Source of the DNA: JANWVO01 sp964458495
GTDB taxonomy: Bacteria; Acidobacteriota; Terriglobia; Bryobacterales; Bryobacteraceae
Assembly (NCBI GenBank): GCA_964458495.1
Contig: CAYWJB010000001.1
Location: forward strand, 186,001-250,000
DNA: 64,000 bases
Direction: 5' to 3'
The notes beneath the pieces are model-generated. The model had not been told where the DNA came from and did no database searches. It saw only the letters and a program-made list of their open reading frames with translations. Made by a program: the position numbers and the translations under genes. Below are positions 27,503 to 36,421 of this stretch, one piece after another (position 1 is the stretch's first letter; the number at the start of each line of letters is the position of its first letter).

Positions 27503-28957
27503 CTACTGGCCCTGGCCGAGCGAGTAGCCAGGCTTGCCGTCGTAGGTGTAGAGGTGCTCGGTTTTCACGACGTCGATCCCCGCGCCAATGCAGCGTTCCA
27601 GCAGCGAGAGGATCTGCCGCGGCTGGACCGCGCCGCCTCCCTTGGGCTGGAAGCGGCAGCGCCACGTGTCGCACTGAAGCGTCGCCGGGAGCGGATCGGG
27701 AAACACCTTCACTCCGCGGTTGGTGATCATGACCAGATCCAGCCCGCCGCCCGCGACCCCCTGCATCATGGCGCCGATGTGGTTCGGATCAGCCGGCGCG
27801 TGATGGATGTAGACGTCGACGCCCGCCAATTCGCGCTTGGCTGCGGGCGGCGGCGGCTCGTCCGCCTGAACGGTCTGGCTCTCGGCGGCGTACCGGACCG
27901 GTTTCAGTTGCTGAGGCTGCTCACCAAGCCGGGCTACCACTGCCTCGGCGAATTCGCGCGTGCCCACCTGCTGGCGCGTGTGCGGGTTCTTTCCCTCTTT
28001 GGCGACGTCATAGGTGTGGATGCCGTCCTCGATCGTTTTCAGCCACGCGTTGTGCACCCGCTCGGCCACCTCGGGCTGGCCGATGTGAACCAGCATCATG
28101 ACCGCGCCCAGAAGCAACCCTGAGGGGTTGGCCAGGTTCTGCCCTGCCCGCCGCGGCGCCGAACCGTGGATCGCTTCGAACATCGCGTATTCCTTGCCGA
28201 TGTTGGCCGAACCCGCCAGCCCCACCGAGCCGGCGATCTGCGCGGCGACGTCGGAGAGGATGTCGCCGTAAAGGTTGGGCATCACGATGACGTCGAAGGC
28301 GCCGGGCGTGTCGGCCAGCTTTGCTGCGCCGATGTCCACGATCCAGTGCTCTTTCCCGATCTGCGGATACTCGGCCCCGACCTCGTCGAACACCCGGTGG
28401 AACAACCCGTCGGTCAGCTTCATGATGTTGTCCTTCGTGAAGCAGGTGACCTTCTTCCGGTGATTCCGCACGGCATATTCGAACGCGTACCGCACAATGC
28501 GGCGGCAGCCGCCGTAGGTGATCACTTTCAGGCATTGCACCTGGTCCGGCGTGTGGAAGTACTCGATGCCCGCGTAGAGGTCCTCTTCGTTCTCGCGCAC
28601 GATGACGACGTCCATGCCGGGATGCTTCGTCGGAATGAACGGGTCGTAGGCAACGCATGGGCGCACGTTGGCGTACAAGCCGAGCAGCTTCCGCGTCGTC
28701 ACGTTGAGACTCTTGAAACCGCCGCCCTGCGGAGTGGTGATCGGCGCCTTCAGGAATACCTTGGTGCGAAGAAGGCTGTCGATCGACTCCTTCTCGATGC
28801 CCGCCGAGTTGCCTCGCAGGTAGACCTTCTCTCCGATCTCGATCTCCTCGATCGCCAGCCGCGCACCCGCCTCTCTGAGGATGAACAGCGTGGCATCCAT
28901 AATCTCCGGCCCGATGCCGTCGCCCTTGGCTACCGTGATGGGAACGATTTGTGACAA
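27503..28957 (-). CDS. icd: Isocitrate dehydrogenase, Thermus-type with extra C-terminal domain
   Basis: This enzyme converts isocitrate to 2-oxoglutarate in the TCA cycle. Signatures are GDGIGPE, the substrate-binding Ser/Asn/Arg region around KSLNVTTRKL, and the metal-binding GDILSD. An extra C-terminal domain of about 140 residues (GVDVYIHH... MITNRGVKVFP... CRF... LYTYDGKPG) closely matches the 496-residue Thermus thermophilus enzyme. I place the start at TTG 28957 because GAGGAG (28967-28972) lies 9 nt upstream; ATGs at 28981 and 28993 are alternatives. NADP use is likely but not proven. Confidence 0.9.
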   Translation of the reverse strand: MSQIVPITVAKGDGIGPEIMDATLFILREAGARLAIEEIEIGEKVYLRGNSAGIEKESIDSLLRTKVFLKAPITTPQGGGFKSLNVTTRKLLGLYANVRPCVAYDPFIPTKHPGMDVVIVRENEEDLYAGIEYFHTPDQVQCLKVITYGGCRRIVRYAFEYAVRNHRKKVTCFTKDNIMKLTDGLFHRVFDEVGAEYPQIGKEHWIVDIGAAKLADTPGAFDVIVMPNLYGDILSDVAAQIAGSVGLAGSANIGKEYAMFEAIHGSAPRRAGQNLANPSGLLLGAVMMLVHIGQPEVAERVHNAWLKTIEDGIHTYDVAKEGKNPHTRQQVGTREFAEAVVARLGEQPQQLKPVRYAAESQTVQADEPPPPAAKRELAGVDVYIHHAPADPNHIGAMMQGVAGGGLDLVMITNRGVKVFPDPLPATLQCDTWRCRFQPKGGGAVQPRQILSLLERCIGAGIDVVKTEHLYTYDGKPGYSLGQGQ

Positions 28958-28998
28958 GCCTTCTATCTCCTCTATGTTCATAGATTCAAACATTTATA

Positions 28999-29026
28999 TT
29001 TATAGTAGCAGACTTCTCGCCGTCAG
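28999..29026 (-). promoter_or_regulatory. Probable promoter of the idh-purEK-lhgO operon
   Basis: On the minus strand CTGACG (29026-29021), a 16-bp spacer and TATAAA (29004-28999) resemble a sigma70 promoter in an AT-rich pocket. Transcription would start near 28993, leaving a short leader with the GAGGAG site and the TTG start of idh. Confidence 0.5.
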
Positions 29027-29040
29027 CGAACTGAGCCCGT

Positions 29041-29844
29041 TTATGGCAGCACGAGGGTTGAGCCGGGCGGCGGTGGCGTGGGCCGGGCGCGCTCCAGCGG
29101 TCTGGGCAGGAACTCTGCCAACCGCGGCGCCAGTTCCGGGGCGGGTTCCAGGCTGACAGCGGTCCTGCCGGGGCGCTCCTGCTCCAGCCGGAAGATCCCC
29201 AGGTAGCTGGCCTTGCCTGCCGGCACCTGGTAGAAGCGCAGAAAGCGCGACAGCGGCCCTCGGGGCTCGTCCGGCTTCAGGACAAAGCCGGCCAGTCCCA
29301 GGCGGCCTGGCGGGACACGAATCACATAGAACGCGGTATCCGGGATTCCTTCGATTTCGAACCGCGCACCGTGCCGGTTCCAGGTACGAAGCTCGACCGT
29401 CTGCTGCTCATCCGATTGCCGCCTGTAATCGAGAACGCCCGCCAGATCCGTGGAGGCGGGCTGGCCAGGCGCCGTCCAGGAAAAACCAAAGACGATGAAT
29501 CCCGGCCGCTCCCCGGGCTGGTAAGGGACCATTTCCAAAGGTTCCACCTCCGCCTGCCCGTCGCACCAGGGGACGGCGCCGATCGAGTCATAAGCCGTGA
29601 CTTCCACCTTCTGCCGTCCCAGCAGAACATCCCTCACTTGCACGTCGTATTGGCGGGATCCGCCCTCCCGGCACCACACTCTGACCCTCAAGCGCACGGT
29701 GGAGAAGTCCTGCCCTGTCCGGTTGTCCAGTTCCGCAGAAAGCGCCGGGATGAACTCGCCCCGGCCTTCGTTCCACCGCCAGGGGTGGATGCCGGAGAAC
29801 AGGAAGCCGGACTGGGAAAGAAGCGCAAGGACCGGAATGATCAT
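29041..29844 (-). CDS. Secreted beta-rich protein of unknown function
   Basis: This 267-residue protein starts with a short hydrophobic leader and is made mostly of beta-strand-like segments, with a proline-rich tail (RPTPPPPGS). Two Cys (about 60 and 95) could pair. No family is recognised. It resembles other proteins with FxLYD-like extracellular domains only in general character. Its ATG overlaps the stop of the acyl-CoA synthetase gene by 4 bp, so it is cotranslated with it. Confidence 0.6.
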   Translation of the reverse strand: MIIPVLALLSQSGFLFSGIHPWRWNEGRGEFIPALSAELDNRTGQDFSTVRLRVRVWCREGGSRQYDVQVRDVLLGRQKVEVTAYDSIGAVPWCDGQAEVEPLEMVPYQPGERPGFIVFGFSWTAPGQPASTDLAGVLDYRRQSDEQQTVELRTWNRHGARFEIEGIPDTAFYVIRVPPGRLGLAGFVLKPDEPRGPLSRFLRFYQVPAGKASYLGIFRLEQERPGRTAVSLEPAPELAPRLAEFLPRPLERARPTPPPPGSTLVLP

Positions 29845-31655
29845 TCAAATTCTTCGCGGCCCATGTAAAGCTCGTTCACAATTTCGCGGACGTTGGCGAG
29901 CACTTTCCCTCTGCGGAGCTTCATTGTGGGCGTCATTTCTCCGGATTCGATGGAAAACTCCCGCTCAAGAATCCTGAATTTCCGGATCTGCTCGAACTGG
30001 GCGAGTTGCCGGTTGATTTTCGCCACAATCCTTTTCACTTCTTCCTGAACGGCGTCCGCGCGCGCCGCCTCGGCCAGAGGCGTGCCGGGCGGCACCAGCC
30101 CGAGGGAAGCGGCAGCATCGGGGTTGATGGTGAGAATCGCCGCCACGTACGGCATGCGGTCCCCCAACAGCATCACCTGGTTGACCAGCGGCTCGAGCTT
30201 GAAGAGCCCCTCGATCTTCGCCGGGAAGATCTTTTTCCCGTTGGAGGAGACGATCAGTTCCTTTTTCCTCCCGGTGATCCAGACGTAGCCGTCGCTGTCG
30301 ATCTCCGCCAGGTCCCCGGTGTGGAGCCATCCATTCCGCAGCACGGCGGCGGTGGCTGCGGGATCGTTATAGTACCCGGAGAACAGCATCTCGCCGCGCA
30401 GCAAGAGCTCGCCTTCTTCGGACAGGCGGACTTCCACGCCTTTCAGCGGCTTGCCGATCGATCCCGGCCGCGGGTTTCCGAGAGGGTTCAGGATCACCAC
30501 GCCGCCCTCGGTGAGCCCGTAGCCCTCGATCAGCGGCAGCCCGATGGCCGAGAAGAACTCCGCCAGATCGCGGCCCAGCGGCGCCGCTCCGCTGGCCGCC
30601 ACCCGGATCCGGCCGCCCAGGCGCTCGCGGATCTTCGAAAACACCGCCCGGTCGAAGAATTTCAGCGATGCCTGCACCCATGGCGAGGGTTTCCGGCCCT
30701 GGGCGCGCGCCCGCGCCGCCTCGGATCCGACGCCCAGCCCCAGGTAGAAAAGCTTGCGGACGGCCGCGGGCTTTTTGCGTATTTCTGTGGTGATGCTTGA
30801 ATAAATACGCTCCCAAACGCGCGGCGGAGCGACGAAAAAAGTGGGCCGGATTTTCCGCAGCTCCCCGGGCATTTTGGAGAGTCCTTCGCTGAACCACACT
30901 GGCACGCCCATGCGGATCATCAGAAGCTCGAGCACCAGCCGCTGCGTGATGTGGGCGGAGGGCAGAAACACCAGCGTGGAATCGTCTTCTCCGACGGGAA
31001 GCGCCGGAGGCCCGCACTCGCAGTTGGCCAGGATGGCGTTGTGGCTCACCAGGCCCATCTTCGGTTCGCCCGTCGCACCCGAGGTCAGGTAGAGGATCGC
31101 CGGATCCGATGGCGAGATCTCGTCCTGGATGCGGTCCACCAGCCCCGGATCGGCCGCCAGTGCCCGCTGGCCCGATTCCAGGAACTCCTCGAAGCACATG
31201 GCGCCCGGCTCCTCTCCGGCCAGCAGGATGCGCGGCACGCCAACTTCCCCCAAGCCGGCCTGTTCCAGCGCCCTCAGCGCCTTTGGCGTATCCACGAAGA
31301 CGGCCTTCGGCCGGCACGCCTTCAGGGTCTTCACCTGCTCCGCCGCCGGCAGAGACGTGTACACTGCCGCCGCCACGGCGCCCGCAGCCATGATTCCCAA
31401 GTCGGCCAGATAGAACTCCGCCCGCGTCTCCGAGGCCAGCCCGACGACGTCCCCCTTGCGGATCCCCGACGCCCGCAGCGCGCCTGCCACCCACGCGGCT
31501 GTCCGCTCGTATTGCCGCCAGGACCAGCTCCTGTAAGCGCCCTTGCCGGAGGGTTGGTGAAGTGCCGGACGCGCGCCCCAGGTCTCGGCCGCCGTCCGGA
31601 GCATCCGGTAGACAGTCCTTTTTTCGCCCGGCACTGCGGGTGCCGTTCTTGCCAT
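29841..31655 (-). CDS. Long-chain acyl-CoA synthetase (AMP-forming)
   Basis: The enzyme activates fatty acids with ATP and CoA. The 604-residue protein has the AMP-binding motif LTSGATGEPK, the GYGLTEGG motif, and the ITGRKKELI hinge motif, in the order of FadD15-like ligases. The motif has Ala where most have Thr (SGATG). The ATG at 31655 is favoured because AGAGGA lies 8 nt upstream; a longer start at 31682 lacks one. No transmembrane segment is obvious. Fatty-acid chain length is not predictable. Confidence 0.9.
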   Translation of the reverse strand: MARTAPAVPGEKRTVYRMLRTAAETWGARPALHQPSGKGAYRSWSWRQYERTAAWVAGALRASGIRKGDVVGLASETRAEFYLADLGIMAAGAVAAAVYTSLPAAEQVKTLKACRPKAVFVDTPKALRALEQAGLGEVGVPRILLAGEEPGAMCFEEFLESGQRALAADPGLVDRIQDEISPSDPAILYLTSGATGEPKMGLVSHNAILANCECGPPALPVGEDDSTLVFLPSAHITQRLVLELLMIRMGVPVWFSEGLSKMPGELRKIRPTFFVAPPRVWERIYSSITTEIRKKPAAVRKLFYLGLGVGSEAARARAQGRKPSPWVQASLKFFDRAVFSKIRERLGGRIRVAASGAAPLGRDLAEFFSAIGLPLIEGYGLTEGGVVILNPLGNPRPGSIGKPLKGVEVRLSEEGELLLRGEMLFSGYYNDPAATAAVLRNGWLHTGDLAEIDSDGYVWITGRKKELIVSSNGKKIFPAKIEGLFKLEPLVNQVMLLGDRMPYVAAILTINPDAAASLGLVPPGTPLAEAARADAVQEEVKRIVAKINRQLAQFEQIRKFRILEREFSIESGEMTPTMKLRRGKVLANVREIVNELYMGREEFE

Positions 31656-31741
31656 GCGGTCGTCCTCTCGCTTTGGGATCAACGCGCCGGAGTGGCGCGG
31701 CTTCCTTCAGGGTACTGAATCGCGGGCTGTAAGATAAGGGG

Positions 31742-32533
31742 ATGGCGTGGGAACGGGAGCTGGACACAGCCCTGGAACTGGCAAAGGCCGCCGGCTCGAT
31801 TGCGTTGGGCTACTTCGGCAGCGCGGAACCGGAGACCAAGCCGGACGGCTCGCCCGTGACTGCCGCAGACTACGAGTGCGAGCGTCTTGTCGCGTCCCGG
31901 CTTGCCGAGGCTTTCCCCGCTGACGGCATTCTTGGCGAGGAGGGCGCCTCGCGCCCGTCGGCCTCCCGCCGCCGCTGGATCGTCGACCCGATCGACGGGA
32001 CGCGGGACTTCGTTCGCGGCGGTTTCCTCTGGGGCCATCTGCTGGCGCTCGAGGCGGATGGAGAGGTAGTGCTCGGAGTGGCTCACTTTCCCGCGCAGGG
32101 ACGGCTTTATTACGCCGCGGCAGGCCAAGGTGCGTGGTGCGTCGAAGGGCGCACCGAGACACAGTTGGGCTGCTCCCGGTTGTCAGCGCCCGCCATGTCA
32201 GTCGCCTGCTTCGGGCAGCTGAATGATGCGTGGCGGGAGCCCTGGGGAGCGCGGCTCCTGGAGTTCCTGGGGTCCTTCTGGGCCGTCCGTTCGCTGGGTG
32301 GCGCCACGGACGCCATGCTGGTGGCAGCCGGCAAGGCGGAACTGTATCTGGAGCCCGGACTGAAGCCGTGGGATGTGGCCGCCCTGGCCGTGATCGGCCA
32401 AGAGGCCGGCTGCCTCTGGCACGACTTCGAAGGGCGGAGGAGCATTTATGGAGGCAGCCTCGCCCTTTACGCGCCCGGGCTTGCCGCCACAGTGCGGGCC
32501 TTTCTCGGGCTGCCCGCTCCAAACAATCCGTGA
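31742..32533 (+). CDS. Inositol-monophosphatase-family phosphatase, HisN-like
   Basis: This is a lithium-sensitive-type Mg-dependent phosphatase of 263 residues. Metal ligands lie in GEEGAS, DPIDGTRDF (DPxDGT) and PWDVAAL. The length and block spacing fit inositol monophosphatases and histidinol-phosphatase HisN. Substrate could be histidinol phosphate, inositol phosphate or PAP. It is divergent from the acyl-CoA synthetase. Confidence 0.85.
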   Translation: MAWERELDTALELAKAAGSIALGYFGSAEPETKPDGSPVTAADYECERLVASRLAEAFPADGILGEEGASRPSASRRRWIVDPIDGTRDFVRGGFLWGHLLALEADGEVVLGVAHFPAQGRLYYAAAGQGAWCVEGRTETQLGCSRLSAPAMSVACFGQLNDAWREPWGARLLEFLGSFWAVRSLGGATDAMLVAAGKAELYLEPGLKPWDVAALAVIGQEAGCLWHDFEGRRSIYGGSLALYAPGLAATVRAFLGLPAPNNP

Positions 32534-32541
32534 ATCTTCTG

Positions 32542-32569
32542 TTGCGAATCCCGCATCCTCGGATATAGT
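32542..32569 (+). promoter_or_regulatory. Probable promoter of the rrf2 gene
   Basis: TTGCGA (32542-32547), a 16-bp spacer and TATAGT (32564-32569) form a near-consensus sigma70 promoter, 47 bp before the ATG of the Rrf2 regulator. An AT-rich stretch with ATTAG and GTATTAA follows and may hold the regulator's own operator, but no clean dyad is seen. Confidence 0.55.
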
Positions 32570-32615
32570 ATTAGAGGACAAACGCGTATTAACATCTTGG
32601 GCTCTCGAGGTTTCC

Positions 32616-33092
32616 ATGATCTATTCCCGATCCGCGGAATACGCCATCCGGGCTTTCGTCCAGCTGGCCACCGTGCCGGAGGGCAAGTACGCCATGGTGA
32701 AGCAGATTGCCGAGCAGGCCGATATCCCGGCGCACTTCCTGGCCAAGATCCTCCAGCAGCTGGCGCGCAAGGGCTTCCTGCGTTCCAGCAAGGGTCCCAC
32801 GGGCGGCTTCAGCCTCCGCATTCCGCCCGGAGAACTGAACCTTCTGGCGATCGTGGACGCCGTGGACGGCCTGGCCGACTTCGAACGGTGCCCCGCGGGC
32901 ATGGCCGTCTGCAACGATGAGGCCCCCTGCGGCATGCACGACAACTGGAAGGCCTTGCGGAATCGTATCATGGAGTATCTGGAGCGCACGACGATTCTGG
33001 ATCTGGCCAAGGGCTTCGAGCAGAAAAGGCGGAACCTGGAACGGATGCAGAAGAAGGCCGCAAAGCGCTCCCCGAAGAGCGAAAAAGCCTGA
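32616..33092 (+). CDS. Rrf2-family iron-sulfur transcriptional regulator
   Basis: This 158-residue winged-helix regulator begins MIYSRSAEYAIRAF, the usual Rrf2 start. The DNA-binding helix region holds ADIPAHFLAKILQQL, and three cysteines at 92, 99 and 105 (C-x6-C-x5-C) could bind a [2Fe-2S] or [4Fe-4S] cluster. A basic tail follows. GAGG lies 5 nt before the ATG. The spacing differs slightly from IscR (C-x5-C-x6-C), so the sensed signal (Fe-S status, NO, redox) is open. clpP follows 56 bp downstream. Confidence 0.9.
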   Translation: MIYSRSAEYAIRAFVQLATVPEGKYAMVKQIAEQADIPAHFLAKILQQLARKGFLRSSKGPTGGFSLRIPPGELNLLAIVDAVDGLADFERCPAGMAVCNDEAPCGMHDNWKALRNRIMEYLERTTILDLAKGFEQKRRNLERMQKKAAKRSPKSEKA

Positions 33093-33148
33093 CTCCGGCG
33101 GGAGGCCATCGCCGCCCGGCGGGGCGGCTTCAGAGCGAAGGAGGCGGA

Positions 33149-33775
<627 letters not shown>

Positions 33776-33805
33776 TCCTCAGTCACGACGCCTGTCCCTC
33801 CGGAC

Positions 33806-33840
33806 GCCGCACTAAAACCACTCCCGCTAACCCGTGCGGC
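33806..33840. terminator. Weak hairpin between convergent clpP and rhaB
   Basis: GCCGCAC (33806-33812) and GTGCGGC (33834-33840) form a perfect 7-bp stem with a 21-nt loop in the gap between two convergent genes. There is no T-run, so it is only a possible bidirectional terminator. Confidence 0.3.
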
Positions 33841-33860
33841 ACAGCGGCCGGCCGGCAGTC

Positions 33861-35324
33861 TCACTTGAGCTGGCGAAACCGCTCGTACGCCCTGTCCCAC
33901 GCCGGGTCGGGGCGCGGTTCGATCGTCTCAAGATAAAACGAATCGCGCACCACGCGGCGCAAAGCGTCCAGTCCGTCGACCTCCCCCGCGCCCATCGCCT
34001 GCACAAGAATGTTTCCCGCTGCCGTCGCTTCCGCAGGGCCTGCCACCACGGTACGCCCCGTCGCCGCTGCCACAAACTGGTTCAGCAATCCGTTCCGCGA
34101 TCCTCCTCCGACGATGTGGATCACTTCGATCCTCATCCCGGTCAGATCCTCGATCATCTCCAGGACTTCTCGGTAGCGCAGCGCCAGGCTCTCCAGCGCA
34201 ATTCGCACAAATTGCGCGTGTGACTCCGGCTCCTTCTGCCCCGTCTTGCGGCAAAACTCCGCGATCCGCCGCGGCATTTCCCCCGGCTCAATGAACTGGT
34301 CAGGGTCGATCACCGCCACAAACGGAGGCGCGCCTGCCGCCATTTCGGTCAGTTCCGCGTAACTGTATTCCCTCCCTTCCAGCAACCATTGACGCCGGCA
34401 TTCCTGCACAATCCACAGTCCCGCGATATTCTTGAGGAGCCGGATTTTCCCCTCCACCCCGATTTCGTTGGTGAGGTTCATCTCAAGCGATTTTTCATTG
34501 ATCACCGGCTCGCTGGATTCCACGCCCATCAACGACCAGGTGCCGGAGCTGATGTAACACCACGGGCGGTTGCCGGCGGCAGGCACCGCCGCCACCGCCG
34601 ACGCCGTATCGTGGCTCGCCGTCGTGAACACCGGCACAGGATCGAGTGCGCAGGTCGCGCAGATTTCATCCAGCAGCGCGCCCAGCCGCCTGCCCGGCGG
34701 CAGCACCTTGCCCAGAATGGCCTTGGGAAGCCCGAGCACGTCGAAAAGCCCGAGCGACCACCGCTTCCCGGCCGGGTCGAAAAATTGCGATGTGGACGCG
34801 ATGGTCAACTCATTGGCCTGCTCGCCGCACAGCCAGTAGTTGAACAGGTCCGGCATGAAGAGCAACTTCGAAGCCGACCAGAGCCCCGGCGACGCCGCCA
34901 TCCGCGCCGCATACAACTGGTAGAGCGAGTTCAGCGCCATGAACTGGATGCCGGTCTCGGCGAAGATCCGTTCGCGGCCCGCTTTCTCCAGCGCCTCTTC
35001 ATATGCCGCCTGGTTGCGGGGGTCGCGGTAATGGCGCGGGTTGAGGCACAGTTCGCCGTTGGCGTCGACGAGGCCGAAATCGACCCCCCAGGTGTCCACC
35101 GCCACACCGTCAAGCTTCAGCTTCCTCTCGCGCCCGGCGATTCGCAGCCCTTCGCGGATGTCATGAAAGAGCCGGAGTGTGTCCCAGTACAATCCATCCG
35201 GCAATCGCACAGGCTCGTTCAGAAAGCGGTGCAGCTCCTCCAGTTCCAGCTTTCCGTTTTCCAGAGTCCCCAGAATTGCACGCCCGCTCTCGGCGCCGAG
35301 GTCAAAAGCCAGATATCGCGACAT
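33861..35324 (-). CDS. rhaB: Rhamnulokinase
   Basis: This FGGY-family kinase phosphorylates L-rhamnulose. The 487-residue protein begins FDLGAESGR, has VDTWGVDFGL and NEPVRLPDG segments typical of RhaB, and the C-terminal ATP-site block VGGGSRNGLLNQ. L-fuculose is a possible alternative substrate. It is last in a minus-strand sugar operon, 5 bp after the zinc dehydrogenase gene. No rhamnose isomerase or aldolase gene is in the window. Confidence 0.9.
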   Translation of the reverse strand: MSRYLAFDLGAESGRAILGTLENGKLELEELHRFLNEPVRLPDGLYWDTLRLFHDIREGLRIAGRERKLKLDGVAVDTWGVDFGLVDANGELCLNPRHYRDPRNQAAYEEALEKAGRERIFAETGIQFMALNSLYQLYAARMAASPGLWSASKLLFMPDLFNYWLCGEQANELTIASTSQFFDPAGKRWSLGLFDVLGLPKAILGKVLPPGRRLGALLDEICATCALDPVPVFTTASHDTASAVAAVPAAGNRPWCYISSGTWSLMGVESSEPVINEKSLEMNLTNEIGVEGKIRLLKNIAGLWIVQECRRQWLLEGREYSYAELTEMAAGAPPFVAVIDPDQFIEPGEMPRRIAEFCRKTGQKEPESHAQFVRIALESLALRYREVLEMIEDLTGMRIEVIHIVGGGSRNGLLNQFVAAATGRTVVAGPAEATAAGNILVQAMGAGEVDGLDALRRVVRDSFYLETIEPRPDPAWDRAYERFRQLK

Positions 35325-35329
35325 GCACT

Positions 35330-36373
35330 TCAGTCCTTCCGGTCGAAATCGAAGATCAGCTTGCCCACCCCGTCCGAATAGGAATGCAGAATCTCAAAAC
35401 CTTCTTGCGCCTTCTCCAGCGGCAGCTGGTGCGTAATCAGCGCGGTGGGAATTCTTCCCGAGGCCAGCAGCGCAGCCGCTTGCGCTCCTTTGTGATTGGA
35501 ACGGCGCACCGCCTGGATCCGCAACTCCCTCCCCAGTGCGGCATGCAGATCCACGGGAAACTCCAGTGGCTCCGGGATCCCGATCAACACCAGCGTGCCG
35601 CCCGGGCGCAGGCATTTCAGCCCGAGGGCGATCGTCTCCGGGGCGCCGGCGGCATCGAACACGACATCGGCGCCGCGCCCGCGCGTGCGGTCCATCACGG
35701 CGTCCACAAACTGGCGGCCGCCCGCGGGCACGGCTTCGTCCGCCCCCATGCGGCGCGCCAGCTCCAGCCGGTGCGGCACGCGATCGCAGGCGAGGATCAG
35801 CTCCGCCCCTGACTGCTTCGCCATTGCGATCCCCAACAGGCCGATCGAACCTGCGCCGAGAACGGCCACGGAGTCCCCCAACCGCACCGGCTCCAGTTCG
35901 TAGACATGCACCCACACGGCCAGCGGCTCAATCAGCGTGGCCTGATGGACGCTGAGGCCGGCGGGCACGCGGTCGGCGTTGTGGGCGGGGATCACCGCAT
36001 AGTCACGAAGGAATCCGGGTGCCTCCGGCCCGCCCTGGAAGCGGGCGTGCACGCACAGGTTGTGCCGCCCGGCGATGCAGAATTCACAGTGGCCGCACGT
36101 CAGCGACGGCTCCACCGAGACCAGATCGCCTGGCCGGAAGCCCTGCACGCCCGCGCCCACGGCAAGCACTTCGCCGACCGGCTCATGGCCGAGGATCTGG
36201 GGATACCGCGCGGGAGTGGAATGGATGCGGCCTTCCGCCCACCAGTGCAGATCGGAGCCGCACAGGCCCACGGCCCGCATGCGCAGCAACAGCTCGCCTG
36301 CGCGCGGCGCTTCCGGCAGAGGAGATTCGATCAACTCGAGCCGGCGCGGAGCGACCAAAGGAACACTTCTCAT
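35330..36373 (-). CDS. Zinc-dependent medium-chain alcohol/sugar dehydrogenase
   Basis: This 347-residue enzyme is of the sorbitol/threonine/galactitol dehydrogenase type. Catalytic zinc ligands lie in VGLCGSD (Cys38) and GHE (His63); the four-Cys structural zinc lobe is CGHCEFC...NLC. The Rossmann motif is LGAGSIGLLG. The ATG at 36373 is used; a TTG at 36418 would add a basic extension. It is placed between the transporter and rhamnulokinase, so it likely oxidises a related polyol or deoxysugar. Confidence 0.85.
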   Translation of the reverse strand: MRSVPLVAPRRLELIESPLPEAPRAGELLLRMRAVGLCGSDLHWWAEGRIHSTPARYPQILGHEPVGEVLAVGAGVQGFRPGDLVSVEPSLTCGHCEFCIAGRHNLCVHARFQGGPEAPGFLRDYAVIPAHNADRVPAGLSVHQATLIEPLAVWVHVYELEPVRLGDSVAVLGAGSIGLLGIAMAKQSGAELILACDRVPHRLELARRMGADEAVPAGGRQFVDAVMDRTRGRGADVVFDAAGAPETIALGLKCLRPGGTLVLIGIPEPLEFPVDLHAALGRELRIQAVRRSNHKGAQAAALLASGRIPTALITHQLPLEKAQEGFEILHSYSDGVGKLIFDFDRKD

Positions 36374-36421
36374 AAAGCGTCCAGAATATCTCAACCAGCC
36401 CTCCCGCAGGCACGCCAAGCC

